From contig OY754465.1 in assembly GCA_963575645.1 (NCBI GenBank), positions 39,644,401 to 39,708,400 on the forward strand: a stretch of DNA of 64,000 bases, read 5' to 3'. Origin of the DNA: Xanthostigma xanthostigma (Eukaryota; Arthropoda; Insecta; Raphidioptera; Raphidiidae). The notes beneath the pieces are model-generated. The model saw nothing but the letters and a program-made list of their open reading frames with translations, was not told where the DNA came from and did not search any database. Below are positions 1 to 11,907 of this stretch, piece after piece. Both the position numbers and the translations under genes were made by a program. Within the stretch, counting starts at the first letter, position 1, and every line of letters starts with the position of its first letter.

Positions 1-1199
1 GTTTAGAAGACGTTGCCAATTTAATGAAAGTACCTATGTAAGTGCTTTCATTAGATACATAAAGCGTTATTCTTATTAATTAATGGCGCCGACTTCAAAA
101 TGTTATTTGTTTATACGCTCTTTAGCGATTTTCTTGAAGGGAATCAGAAAATGCATTTAAATATTGATAACTAAATTAAATTAAATAAAACACTAATTGA
201 TATAAAGATTCAAAACTAATAAAGAAAACTTTATAAATATTAAGCAAATGCTAAGCAGTAAATTTAGCTCGTGGCAAGTTTAATGAACAATAGAATACGG
301 AATAGAAATAAAAAGAAATATAATATAAAATATCAGTCCAAACTCCAAGTGCTTTTGTATTTTTAATTGCCCGAAGCACAGCGTTACATAATTTATTATA
401 TGAAATTTCGTGGGAATAAAAAATATGGCTGTTGTAGCTAAATAAATATACACATCTTATTTTTTTATTATTATTTAAAGATAAAATTTTTTAAAAATTC
501 AGGAGTGGAATAACAAAGTCATATATATTTTAAAAAATACTTTTGTGTAGAGAATTTATACTTAATATTTATAATGAATGGTATAAAATTTAAATAACAA
601 CTAATGCCATCACACTAAAGCCAAACACAAACTGTCTATTTTATAATAAATAAATCTGTTTTTAAAACCATGTTACTTCATATAAAGTGAAGTGGTATCT
701 TTGACATAAAATGAGCTTTAGGTCCGATTACACCGATTTATTTTAAATTATAAGTTGCACTTAAACATTTACCAATCAGATAACCGGATTGGAGGCAAAC
801 CTGAAGTTAGTTCAGAATGTGAAATATAAACATTGTTAAGTACACTTTTGGTTGAATTTCATTAAAGATAGTTCAAAATTAACCTTGACCGCGACCTAGA
901 AGCTGCAAATTTTCCAAAGTGCGGTATGTTTCTTATATTTCAGAGATAAAAGTCACCTGTGGCAAATTCTTTTATTTTCACTGCTTCCTTTTCCAATCCA
1001 ACTGTTGCGTTATATTTTCTTTTGTGGTTTTTGTTGTTTGTTAAACTATATAGTTTATAAGGCAAAGCTGAGAAAGGTAGTCAAATACGTTTATGCTATA
1101 ATAATTAATCAATAGATTATTTAGTTGAACTTGTTGACGAAAATATCGATCTTATATGAAAAACTATTATCATTATAAATACTTTACAAACAGATATTG

Positions 1200-1300
1200 C
1201 AGACACACAAGAGGAAATATTTCGATGTAGCGGTTAGTGTGTCGATCTTTGGATCACACTACCGTGAAATCGAATCCTACCTTGCCTCAACGATATTTTG
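1200..1300 (+). repeat. Possible degenerate tRNA-derived SINE head
   Basis: GTAGCGGTTAGTGTG resembles a box A/D-arm and AAATCGAATCC, 40 bases later, resembles box B. The spacing is right but both boxes are imperfect. Nothing downstream identifies a family. Confidence 0.3.
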
Positions 1301-1340
1301 TGATGTCGCTTAATTGAATTTGATGTAGTTAAACACTCAA

Positions 1341-1364
1341 GGCCTTAGTTGTCGAGCGTCTACA
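1341..1364. repeat. TAGACGCT palindrome family, partial copy 1
   Basis: GGCCTTAGTTGTCGAGCGTC followed by TACA; right half of the family consensus (see 50968-51005). Confidence 0.5.
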
Positions 1365-2498
1365 CTAAATTATTGTCATTTGACAATAACACCCCGCCAT
1401 GACTTTAATTGTGAATCTAGCTTTACTCTACAGTGTTGTACGAGAGTACATTTTAAATTTAAATATATGCATGACGCTTCTGAATTATTATGTTTCTTTC
1501 TAAGTTTTATTGTAACAAAATTCCGGTTACGAACAAACATTCACACATACACACATAAAGCGAAACTATGATCTCTATCTTTAATATCTATGTTTACATA
1601 AGGTTAACAGCACATTATTTACAATGTTACATTAAAATATTAAATGGTCAGAAACCACTTGATGTTGAGGTATATATATCTACCACTACAAAACAACGTT
1701 GCTCATGTCGAATTTTTAAGTAGGATCTTTAGCTTTATTTTATGTATGGTTCTCTTAATTCATTATCTTCAGACCCTTGTCCTTTCACTCACGAGCAGCT
1801 GATAATTTTAAAGCTTGCCCTGGTTTCATCAAACAAATAATATACGCTGTCAGTTCATTAAAAATAACAAAAAAACTGATGATGAATTTTGCTCAGAAAT
1901 GTATTTTGATGCCAGAAATATGACATAAACCACTTTGCCTCTTGACCGAAAATAGGTATATTGTACATAGAGTCGTTTTAGTGTCAGATCTATTGCAATA
2001 TCAGCTATTGCTGTGACTCTCTGACAATTTAATACCATTTTAATCAAGTCCGCGTATCGTAAACCCAATGGAAACGAACACATTGAAATTTATGTTTATT
2101 GGACCATTTTTGTATAACGATATATCTGCTAAGATCAATGGGATATAGACTATCATTTTTCTTCAATTAGATATCTACAAACAAAATGCATGCTATTAAA
2201 AATATATGATGATGGCATTTACAAAAATAAAACGTAAAGAATTATATTGCCATGGATGAAACTTTTTTTATATAATTACAGAATGTGCAAAATTTATTCG
2301 CATTAATATTTTAGTTTTATTATTTTTTTGGGGGGTTTGGAATGAGACTTTTTTAAAATTATTTTATGTAAAAGGAAAAAGAAAACGAAGAACTTTCTAA
2401 AAACAGTGAAAACTAAACCTTATAGTAGCTTCATATTAAGTGATTAATTAAAAAAACATTGAGAACTGTGCTGATATTCATATTTTTTAGTTTAATGA

Positions 2499-2635
2499 CC
2501 CTATTCTATATTGTACTATTAAAAATAACAGCGCTGTTAAATTTCTGTCTACTTTAACATATGTAATGTTTTTGTTAGAAACTGACGAAAAATTAACAGC
2601 ACTGTAAATTCTCACGTTAGCCATTCAGAATAGCG
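2499..2635. mobile_element. Small palindromic MITE
   Basis: The left CCCTATTCT and AATAACAGCGCTGTTAAATT are mirrored on the right by AATTAACAGCACTGTAAATT and CAGAATAG. The arms are imperfect and about 55 bp, with a short AT-rich centre. No target duplication is evident. Confidence 0.5.
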
Positions 2636-2998
2636 TAAAACATGAACCGTTTAAATCGTGTTTTATTAGGTATAGGATGTGTGACATTTGAGTAGTAGTG
2701 TGTACGTGAGATTTTCATTCCGCTCGAAATAATGTTTTTGTATTTATCTTACCTCCAAACGCGAGAAAATTCGTTTACTGTTTAAAAGAGCTGCGGACAC
2801 ATTTGTTGTGTTGTGACAAAAATTTGGGAGCAAGAGATTCGCTGTACTGCAACGCAACAGAGAAATGAGCATGCGGTCCATTCGATGCAAAAGATCTTCT
2901 TTGATTCATGCAACACAACACAACAGAGAAATGTGTTCGTTGCTTAAATCTTGACAAGCAAAATATGCGATAATATACAAATATTTTACAAATATGGC

Positions 2999-3618
2999 GT
3001 CTAGTTCACATGTCGCTTTTTGACGAATTCCAGTCCTCCTAAATTATGATCATGGGGTCATTCGATCCGGAAGGAAATTTTGGAAAAAATTGAAGTGGGG
3101 GACGAAAATTTTTAGTAAAAGAAAAAAGAGGGGTTTGGTTTCTTGCAAATATCTCAAAAACTATTGCAGATACTGAAATCACAAAAAAATATTCTGAAAG
3201 AGCAGCAAATTTGCTACAAAAAAGTCTTATCTCCCGGAACTCTACTATCAATATTTCTAATTTTAATTTAGAGGTGTGAAACTAGGGTTAAAAATAAATA
3301 AAATTAGAAGAAAAAATGTTTCGCCGTATTTTCACCTCTAAATTAAAATTAGAAATATTAGTGGTAGAGTTCCTGCTCTTTCAGAATATTTTTTGTGATT
3401 TCAGATATCTGCAATAGTTTTTGAGATATTCGCAAAAAACCAAACCCCTCTTTTTTCTTTTACTAAAATGTTTATAGCTTCTGCAATTTTTTCGTTTCCC
3501 GCTTCATTTTTTTTTTCTAAAATTTTCTAGATGTCCTTCCGAATCGAATGACACCATGATCATAATTTTCGGTGAAGAAGAACCGGAATTCAATAAAAAA
3601 GGAACATGTGATCTAGAC
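2999..3618. mobile_element. Long foldback element (620 bp)
   Basis: Two arms of roughly 260 bp face each other. They end in GTCTAGTTCACATG (2999-3012) and its near complement CATGTGATCTAGAC (3605-3618). Shared inverted blocks include TTATGATCATGG then GTCATTCGAT, AAAAAGAGGGGTTTGG and TCTAATTTTAATTTAGAGGT. The centre (about 3260-3330) is unpaired. Such long inverted arms would form a large hairpin and are typical of foldback MITEs. Confidence 0.8.
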
Positions 3619-4216
3619 TATAAATCTCAAAGCCAGATGTGAATCACACTGAATATAGAATTTACCCCACATTGTCATTTTAACAAGTAATTTTAACGAT
3701 CAATTAAGTCACATAAAATGAAATGCTAATGTTTATAATATGCAATTTACTGCATCTATCTTAAGGCTGCATTTACAGTGAGTTATTCCGTTTACTTATT
3801 ATTCGATTGTAAATCATAATTGTGATTTAAGTTTCACTGACATCGCATGCGCATTGATAAAAAATTATTTCACTGCTGCGCTGCGAGTAGTTTTAATGAT
3901 CAATAAAATTACTTCAAATTAAGTGTTTACTGTTTACTGTATCAAAATTATAAGTTATTTCTGCCAACAAAAAAATAAAGATAAATAATAATTACGTAAT
4001 TCAGTAAGGTTATATAAACCAGGAATTAATTATTACGTATTACTCTTTATTCATCAATTGCAAAAAAAATTCTTAGCATAAGTTCGTAACCTGTTACCTG
4101 CTTAATTTAATTTGATAAAACAACAAAATAAAATTCCATGGTTTCCAACTGCCAAAGCAGTCATGTAAAAACGTCTCCCGGCCAATTTAATTTAGATCGA
4201 TTGTATTTATGGACAC

Positions 4217-4237
4217 GATGATGATGATGATGATGAT
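4217..4237. repeat. (GAT)n microsatellite
   Basis: Seven GAT units; no coding context. Confidence 0.9.
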
Positions 4238-4385
4238 AGCCTAAATCTGCAGGGCATGACCTTTCACATTTCAATCGCGTTCAGTGGATCGGCGAATCTT
4301 CAGAGATAGTCTCATCATCATATCTTTCTGAATGTAAAGATAATACACAAAGTCGTCATAAAATGTGCAAGGTAAAGTGCCTTGT

Positions 4386-4577
4386 TATATTCGGACGTTA
4401 TTTATTTGCTGAACACTAAGCAATGACAAGATAACGAGGATAATCGTTTTCTGCAGTCTTCCTTCGTTTTATGTGCATGAACTTTCAACTCGGAGCAACT
4501 TTTCTCTAAGTCTGTTATTCGGGATATTATTTATTCACCGAACACTGGATAATGACAACATAACGAGGATAATCGTT
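4386..4577 (+). repeat. Tandem duplication, period about 129 bp
   Basis: TATTTATTTGCTGAACACTA with AATGACAAGATAACGAGGAT AATCGTT (4400-4447) recurs as TATTTATTCACCGAACACTG with AATGACAACATAACGAGGAT AATCGTT (4528-4576). Two units with moderate divergence. Confidence 0.7.
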
Positions 4578-5184
4578 CGCAGCCGCTGTGGGGGTGTTCA
4601 GAATGCATTGCAGTGTCTGTACTCTATAAATGATTTAATGAGTGTTTATCGAGGACCCGTAATGCACGTACAAACAAAGACAGACAGACGTACAGACACG
4701 GAGGACGTTGTTATATTATCAACACGGACCCAACAAAGATGATTTAAAAGCTTTGAGCATGTATACCCAGAATGCACCACGATAATAATAATACCAGAGA
4801 TATAATTTATCTTTTTTCGTGGGTACATCTATACACTTGCAAGATATGGTATAAATTAATGCAAGAAGACCATTCCACTAATTAATACTCATCACGGTTG
4901 TAAGCAAGGGGGACCACATCAGTCCCCTCGGAGATCTGGAATAAAATGTGAAAATTCATAGTAATACCTACTTTTTATTTTACGTTTGGACCTTTGGCGC
5001 CTGAATTTCCTGACAATAGCCCGAGTTGCATTTAGAACGTCTAACTAATTACTGTCCACGTTTGCTCTCATAATATGCCTTGCTTCCCTCGTGAACAAAA
5101 TTTTGCGTGCGCCACTACCAATACTAATTAAATTTGAACGGGGTCTCCGAGTGTCATCTCGTTATAAAAGCGGAGAAAATTGTT

Positions 5185-5212
5185 TATAGACGTTAGAGAA
5201 CTGAAATCATTA
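5185..5212. repeat. TAGACGCT palindrome family, degenerate copy
   Basis: TTATAGACGTTAGAGAACTG followed by AAATCATT aligns with the consensus TTATAGACGCTCGACAACTG then AGGTCATT with several changes. Weak. Confidence 0.3.
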
Positions 5213-5565
5213 TTGTCGTTTCTGAATGGGATTTACGGCTATTTTGATGGAAAACTCGTTCCCACGTTCTTTTTTTGTTTGAACCATTTCTCTAAATAGG
5301 CTGAACTGATTCCAATGAAACGTACCCGTTTTTTATAATATTATAAGGAAATTTTAATAGAGGCGTGGAAAAACCCATAGCTTATTTCTTGGCGCAATTA
5401 AAAATGGGCACTCGGATCACTAAATCGCAATTTCCTAAAAACAGTCAATTGATTTTAGGTTATGAATCGAGCTTGAGATATTTCGTGAAATTTAGTTCAA
5501 CCGTTATTTGCGTAATACTCAAACAAATACGATAGATAAGTACTGAATAAAAATATCTTCAATAA

Positions 5566-5815
5566 AAAAGCTGATTTTCACTTGATAATAATATATTTGA
5601 AAACTGTCATATTCTGTGTGTTATTTGTGTCGCATGCTATCTCTGTTCATCGAACAGTATTAAAAAGTAACTGACAGGTCACTTTTAAAATTATTGTTAG
5701 ATTAGTAAAATAGCGTATTTTTTGTTTTACTTTACGTACTAGTTCGAAATAAGTCATTTTTTATCGCTGTACAGGTATGAAGGGCTACTTTACAACTTTG
5801 TGCAAAAACTATATT
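5566..5815 (-). repeat. Dispersed ~350-bp family, copy 1
   Basis: Complement of the sequences at 24462-24808 and 38181-38511: AGCTGATTTTCACTTGATAA, ACTGTCATATTCTG, TTTACTTTACGTACTAGT and TTGTGCAAAAA. It is shorter than the other two because the segment around the ACCGTTTATTT motif is not well conserved. There are no terminal inverted repeats. Confidence 0.55.
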
Positions 5816-6329
5816 TGTAGGTAATTTAGTTGTTAAAATGACATAATATTCTGTAGCAAAAAGATCATTCTGCAGAGACTATTTCTCTATGGTAAATATA
5901 AATACATCGAACTGTAAGCATATTAATCATACGCCAAAGTTACACGGTCGCGAATCATAAACCTACTTAAAATCCTGTTTTTGAAAAATTATTACACGTT
6001 TATAAACAAAACTGTCTGTCTAGTTATCCGCTTAAACGATCATCGATAAACAACGCAAATGTTAACAATAACTCGAATTATTTGCACTTACTTCACGATA
6101 TATTTGCAGGTACGAGAATATAACACAATTCGGTTTATAGCGCAGCTATAATACTTATAGTCGATTCTGCCAGATAGCAAAAGTTTCGACTCGATATTTA
6201 ATTTCAAATAGAAGTTATCGCAGCAACATTTGGACACTATTAAATAGGTTGATATTAAAAGTTTCAAGATCTGCATCACCTCAAATACATGCTTCGCATG
6301 TATCGGGTATTTTTTTTAGTGTGATTTTA

Positions 6330-6612
6330 TGCAAATCCTATCCAAAACGGATTTTTCACCTACCACCACATATACTATTTGGGAGTCAGTTGTTACGTAG
6401 CTGGGTGGAGATGATTGCGTATAGATGGGAAGGTCAATATAATATTTCCAGAGAAAGAGAGCGAGAGAGAAAGAGTAAACGTGATAGTATAGGTGAAAAA
6501 TCAGTTTTGGATACGATTTGCATAACATTCGTTCTTAACGGGTGTCTACGTCAAGAAAGGAGTAACGATGCCAAATAATGGGAACACATCCGTGTGAAGT
6601 CACGGGTAACGG
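6330..6612 (-). repeat. Related repeat with internal inverted arms
   Basis: On the minus strand it starts GCCGTTACCCGTGACTTCAC, followed by CATTATTTGGCATCGTTACT and TTTCTTGACGTAGACACCCG, matching the repeat at 10401. Two inverted blocks, GGTGAAAAATCAGTTTTGGA (about 6492-6512) and the complement of the equivalent sequence near 6335-6362, make part of it a foldback. A GAGA-rich stretch lies between. Confidence 0.5.
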
Positions 6613-7607
6613 CTAGTATCTATATAAAATCGTAATGTATTACCAAGGCAGATCAGTATTCCCTCTTCCCTTGCGACTTATGTTACATGTACGCAATATA
6701 CAAGTGTTCCTAGCCAGAGACTTTTTTTGACTTTTCCGAATACCGAAATAAAATATTTGGGATGGTCTTATTAAGCTATCGTGACAGGGGGCTGTTATTC
6801 CCGAACAATGCCGGGTAAATATGGCTATATTAAACAAAAAAATCGTGATAGCGTAATGTGTCTATCTTTAATACACAATCTACAAAGCCAAGCTGCTATG
6901 TTATAAGAACTGAGTGTTTTAGGAGTGGATTAAAAAAATGAATTAAAAAAAAATTAAACGCCTGGTCCTAGAAATGTATTTAAAGATCAAAAAAACGTAT
7001 AATTGAAAAAATTATGAAAAACATATATATTATTTTCAGAGACAAGATTGGTGTGAAAAACAAATTAGAAAAAAATGAAGGTAGTTTTAACACGACCGAT
7101 CTAGCGAATGTTAAACAAATGAAGAAGTCTTTTGTATTTGTAACGCCAAAGTCGGTGAGAAGCCGCGGATTTCACACACAATCAATATAATTGCTAGTAC
7201 ATAACTTATTAGTTCCAAAAACCATAAAAATGATGTAAATACGTGTATTTATCAAAATATAAAAGTACCTGTTCAACCCATAGAAGTATTATAAAATACA
7301 ACATACACTAAAGAAGATTTACACGAATTGAGGATGTAAATGTGTTAAGATATATCTATGGTCACGAAACAAAATGGTTTATGCAACTTTTTATTAACGA
7401 AACAAGGTTTCTGACGATATTATTGCATTGGTGGATTAAAATAATGATCCAGGTGAAAAATTTTTGTTGCAAAAAAAAAGGAACAGCACTGACGATCACC
7501 ACGTGTCGTAAAAAATAGTTCAACGAAATTGATTCACAAACGACTCGTTCGCGAAAACCTCTTTTTTTCCGTAGATTCATTCATGTATATGTCCATTTTG
7601 AGAGCAA
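6613..7607. other. Gene-free stretch upstream of LINE remnant
   Basis: AT-rich, without recognisable reverse transcriptase upstream of the LINE tail, so that element is 5'-truncated. Nothing else supported. Confidence 0.5.
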
Positions 7608-7876
7608 CACGGCCTTTGGCAGGTATAAAGTACCAATTCATCAAGAACTCAGACATTCATAACTTAAATACTAGATCAAAATCTGAATTCAGAGTTCCTT
7701 TTAACCGTTTAAATATTTCATTGAAATCCCCAAATAGTCTAGGTATAACTGTCTTTAATAAACTTCCCCAAAACATTAAAAAATCCGATAAACTCTCTAA
7801 GTTTAAGAAATAGTTAAAAGAATTCCTACTTACAACCGCTTTTTATAAACTGGATGATTTTTTAAGTTATGAATGA
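7608..7876 (+). pseudogene. LINE ORF2 C-terminal remnant
   Basis: The plus-strand frame contains NLNTRSKSEFRVPFNRLN, then SPNSLGITVFNKLPQNIKK and LSKFKK, an in-frame stop at 7811-7813, and continues LKEFLLTTAFYKLDDFLSYE to a second stop at 7874-7876. The pattern 'N-TR...P...G...(Y/F)NKLP..I......FK..LK..L' is the conserved tail after the reverse transcriptase domain in CR1/Jockey-type LINEs. The internal stop shows it is inactive. An AAT-rich tail follows at 7937-7971. Confidence 0.7.
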
Positions 7877-7936
7877 TGGAGTCCTTGATGGACCTACTAA
7901 AAATAACGATTGTACCCACTCTTTGGCACCACAAAT

Positions 7937-7971
7937 AAATAATAATAATAATTATTATTATTATTATTATT
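7937..7971 (+). repeat. AAT/ATT microsatellite tail
   Basis: A run of AAT units turns directly into ATT units, forming a small palindrome. It sits about 60 bp after the end of the LINE remnant and probably grew from the element's 3' tail. Confidence 0.8.
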
Positions 7972-8484
7972 GAAAGCGAGCCGAGTTGTATCAAAATGGG
8001 ACAGATATATGTAAAAGTATTAGAAATTCCCGGGGCCACACCGTCTAGAATCTCCAAATTAAATACTTATTTTCTCTTTCTAAATACAAATATAAAATTT
8101 CAAGTATTTTATTGAAAAACTTTTTTATTGAATTACCAAATATCCAACATGCGCCACTTTTTCTTGTAGCCATAGATTATGTACATGTGTTAAAATATCC
8201 ACCTGGTATTGTGTACTGAATCGCTTGTCTGTCAGTTGGCTAACAATAGCCGTGTTTCGCGGTTACAAATTTAACCTTCTTAGATATAAAGCGTTTCACA
8301 ATTAAAATACTCTCAGACGGTGCGAAATCAATAGTATAATAATTAATACACTCCTGCTGGAAAAAATCAACAATTTTCAGTTTTTTAAGGAGCTAATAAT
8401 GTACAGACCTGCCTGTATTAAATATAGCTAGAATATACTCTTTTAAAGACAATACTGAATATTTTATATGAGGCATCTTAAACT

Positions 8485-8700
8485 GTGAGTCACTTCTTTT
8501 ATTCAAAAGGTGGTGGAGACGTCGCGTCGGTCGCCAAGCGACGTTACATAGGTATAGTTAAAGTAATCTGCTGTGCTATGAGGCACTTGGGTAGCGTCGA
8601 TTGGCGACGCTTCCGTCAACTCATATTATTTGCTGAAAATACAATAAATGGAGCTTTCCGTCGTTTTCAGGTGCAAGCGTTGTCGCCATGATGGGGAGGT
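8485..8700 (+). other. GC-richer patch with GTCGC-rich inverted motifs
   Basis: CGTCGCGTCGGTCGCCAAGC GACG and GCGTCGATTGGCGACGC are partly inverted copies about 60 bp apart. A 68-codon open frame covers the patch but has no recognisable domain. Base composition differs clearly from the flanks, suggesting an inserted element or a regulatory patch. Confidence 0.35.
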
Positions 8701-9724
8701 GGCAACCCATATTTTTCATATAAGACTACTAGCGACCTTACATCTAATAATTAATTAATCGATACGCAACTCACCTCGTCATGTTATATCGGGTGGTTTC
8801 ATACGGTCGGCTCTCATACTAATCAATTTGAAAAAAAAAACGTGAAAAACTTTAAACGTATGTTTGGTGACAAGATATTATCTGATTAGTATAAGCTTGT
8901 ATTTATTTATTAAAACTGAATGATAATCTTACATCGGAATAAGCTATAGATAATGGTCAGTGACGAATGAACCACAACGGTGGCTGCAATAATACTGTAA
9001 TCATTTTTATTAAATATCTTTTACATTATATATATTGCACGGTCATAAACATTTTCGTAAGCACCATTAAATCATAAAATATATGTATGAGTACGATTAT
9101 AATGAAGTAATTAAACATTTTTTTTCGTTTAAATCGATGTGACGTAACGTCTACATCTTCACATGACTATTGTTAACAATCTATATAAATAGAAAAAACG
9201 TTTAACTTTGACTATATTGACTCTAAAATCTAAACAGTGCATTCTTTCTTCAAAACTATTACGCAATGTCAATAAGTTGATTGGAAAAAAAATATGTCGC
9301 GATAGCAGCGCGGTGTCTTCTGTCTCGTAAAACACTGCAACTGATACAAAACTTACGTCACATGTCGCTTATCACCCGTCGCAAATAGTAAAATTTGTTT
9401 TCACTGCGATGTTTTCTAAATGTTTTTTATGAACAATATATTCCTTTAAAAAAACATTCATTGACTAATTTTTTAATATTATAGCTTGTACTACAATAAT
9501 TAAATTGATAAATTAATTTGACATCCTTTCTTCCCACAATTTCGATTTCATGTTTAAGTCCTTAGGATTATCAGAAATAATCAATAAGTTTATAGAAGTT
9601 TAAATCTTTGATTTCTAAAAGTTACAAAATACCTATATAAGATCATGACAACTGGATTTTGAATGAAATAGTAAAATAATAATTCGATTGAAAATAATAA
9701 GGGGAAAATTACAGTTCCTGTAAA

Positions 9725-9772
9725 AACTGTCATCGCTGTGAGTCGAAGTCGCGGGTGTTTGCTAGTTAATAT
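9725..9772 (-). repeat. Fragment of the CCCGCG repeat end
   Basis: The minus strand reads CTAGCAAACACCCGCGACTTCG followed by ACTCACAGCG, similar to the starts at 10401 and 6612. About 45 bp only. Confidence 0.35.
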
Positions 9773-10100
9773 TATGTCTTTTCCATTTCCTTACATACTG
9801 TACACTTCTTGTAAGTTAAGAAGATTGTAAATTGTCGATAAAAACATATTATGCAACTAATTATGAACTTGAAGCACCACGTAGTTTATTTTTTGGGAAC
9901 ATTATCTTACAGTAATAATACTTGAACATGTTCTAAACATAGTCATAAACCATAGATAATATATAACACTGCTAATTAATTCAATAATCTAATCAACAGC
10001 ATGTCTACAAAAGCTCTACTCTATTGTTGAGAATTTTTGAAATAACATCAATAGATTGTTTTCGCAACATTTTTGGTTTCAATGAATGATAGATATTGCT

Positions 10101-10138
10101 GATTATAGACGCTTCACAACTGAGGTCATTAGTGTCTA
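10101..10138. repeat. TAGACGCT palindrome family, copy
   Basis: GATTATAGACGCTTCACAAC, TGAGGTCATTAGTGTCTA: both arms are present (TAGACGCT and AGTGTCTA), in the orientation opposite to that of 43911 and 50968. Confidence 0.65.
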
Positions 10139-10400
10139 GAAACTATGAAAAAGTCTGACGGAAATAAACGAGTTTAAATCAATATCAAATCCCGTTGTGA
10201 ACAGACGTATACCGTAGTTCTGATTAAATCAAATTTTATTGTTTTATTTATTTTATTTTATAAAGATAATTGATAATATGTTTATTATCACAATTTTAAT
10301 CTTTATACTATATAACCAGTATAAGTTTTCTATTTCAAAAAGCTAGTAACCAACATTTTTACTTTTCCATATGAAGGCTGTTTACACAGGATAGTGAAAA

Positions 10401-10580
10401 CTAACCGTTACCCGCGGCTTCGCACGCGATTGAGACGAAACACGGATGCATTATTTGGCATAGTTACTACTTTCTTGACGTAACTATGTGTGCCTTTCAG
10501 CCCAATCCGTCCAGTGGTTTGAGCTGTGCGTTGGTAGATCAGTCAATTAGTTAGTCACGGTTTCCTTTTATATATATATA
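10401..10580 (+). repeat. Repeat with CCCGCGGCTTCGC start
   Basis: Begins CCGTTACCCGCGGCTTCGCA and ends with ATCAGTCAATTAGTTAGTCA and TTCCTTTTATATATATATAG. This head and tail combination is very common in lepidopteran and other arthropod genomes (recalled, not searched). Its internal CATTATTTGGCAT and TTTCTTGACGTA blocks recur, complemented, at 6500-6612. Confidence 0.55.
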
Positions 10581-11226
10581 GGTATTTAAATAGGGAAAAT
10601 ACTTATCTGTAGTCGTAATTTGAACTCAAACCATTGAATGGATTTATCCAAATTTTGCATGCGTCTTCAGGACGGTCGCGCCTGTAGATGAAATCTCAAC
10701 ATCTGTTGAAGCTCAAATGTGGGAAAAGTAACTCTAAGTACCGATAAAAAAAAATTCTTCAAAAACTGTTTTAACGATACTGATTAAATTCTACATATGG
10801 ATACTCCCTTAGTATTAGTTGTTCCTTTAAAAAATGTAGGAAAGCTAGTGCGAGTTGTTTCCAAACCTTTATTTAAATTAATATTGACGTCTTCAAAAAA
10901 TATTCAAGGAATTTACAAAATTATAATATCTATTTTTAAATTATAATATTAGTGTGTATAACTCTAAATCTATTGAATCGATTTAGACGATTATTTAATC
11001 AAGAAAGAAGTCGGGGTATAACGTATGACAAAGGCACTAAAAAGTGAAAATTACAACCTTTTATAAAAAAAATATGGCTTTAAAAAAATCCACCATCATA
11101 ATCAAGATCATCTTACAACTACAGAATACATCATCATCCAAGTGCTTACAACATAACCAAATAATATAACGCATATAGCCACGCTGCTGCGCGTTTACTA
11201 AATAAAAAAAAAATCCACAAATATTC

Positions 11227-11263
11227 GGCGCCAATTTAATAAAAGTACCAAAAAATTGGCGCC
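11227..11263. repeat. GGCGCCAATTT hairpin
   Basis: 11-base perfect arms GGCGCCAATTT and AAATTGGCGCC with a 15-base loop AATAAAAGTACCAAA. The loop-side sequence GCCAATTTAATNAAAGTACC recurs at the start of the window (16-35), so this is part of a dispersed repeat and not a unique site. Confidence 0.55.
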
Positions 11264-11653
11264 CACCACAAAATTGTGATTTTTTTTTGTTTTTTTAATA
11301 CTTAAGTGTAAACATCATTTGATGGCGAATGACAATAAATGACGCGATTAAAGAATTTAATGGCGTCAGTTATTTCACAAATAAGAAAAATAAGTAGACT
11401 CATTAAACGTGCTTAATGACATTTATAATTTATACATCTAAACAATAAAGATGTTAAACTAGTAAGTAATACACTAGTTTATTATATAAAATATATATAA
11501 AATTCTCGTGTCACAATTTTGGCCGCGCTAATCTCTCAAACCACTAAACCGATTTAATGAAATTTTGTAAATGTGTCTCGCTTGGGTGTTTTCTCAAAAA
11601 AACTGTTTTAGTAACATGTAACGACATCTGATAGAATTTTCTCAATGCTATTA

Positions 11654-11907
11654 CAGTAGGGCCTCGGTAATCCGGACTCCCGCTTGTTCGGTGATCGCTG
11701 TAATCTGGCCGGGCAATAGGGCTCGCGGGGGAGGCGGGCGGGTGTAGGTGCGGGCTGCCATGAGCCGATTCGTCGTCAGTCTTTTGTTTATCGCCTTATA
11801 AAAACATGTGTTTTATTACCATTAAATATGGCATACTATAATCCGGACGCCTCGATAATCCGGAAAGGGTCTTGTTTTTGCCTTTCGGGATTAACGAGGC
11901 CCTACTG
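11654..11907. mobile_element. pogo/Tigger-like MITE (254 bp)
   Basis: Flanked by TA (11652-11653 and 11908-11909). The termini are CAGTAGGGCCTCGGTAATCC and the complement of CAGTAGGGCCTCGTTAATCC, with a further internal pair around AATCCGGAC. CAGTAGGNCTCG-type ends with TA duplication are characteristic of pogo/Tigger-type Tc1/mariner transposons. The interior is unusually GC-rich for this window (a run of CGGGCGGG-like bases near 11730-11750) and codes for nothing. Confidence 0.8.

Larger units (their letters stand above)
1..2498. other. Gene-free AT-rich stretch
   Basis: Apart from the SINE-like head at 1200 and the palindrome fragment at 1341, I see only AT-rich DNA with short open frames (for example 1380-1571, 1850-2083) lacking any domain. 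The first bases (GCCAATTTAATGAAAGTACC) match the repeat around the hairpin at 11227. Confidence 0.6.
3619..6329. other. Gene-free stretch
   Basis: Holds the GAT microsatellite, the 129-bp tandem duplication, one degenerate TAGACGCT copy and copy 1 of the ~350-bp family. Around 4660-4700 there is a CAAACAAAGACAGACAGACG run often seen at repeat tails. No gene recognised. Confidence 0.55.
7972..11226. other. Gene-free stretch
   Basis: Apart from the GC-richer patch at 8485, the two CCCGCG repeat pieces and the palindrome at 10101, this is AT-rich DNA without structure that I can support. Confidence 0.5.
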
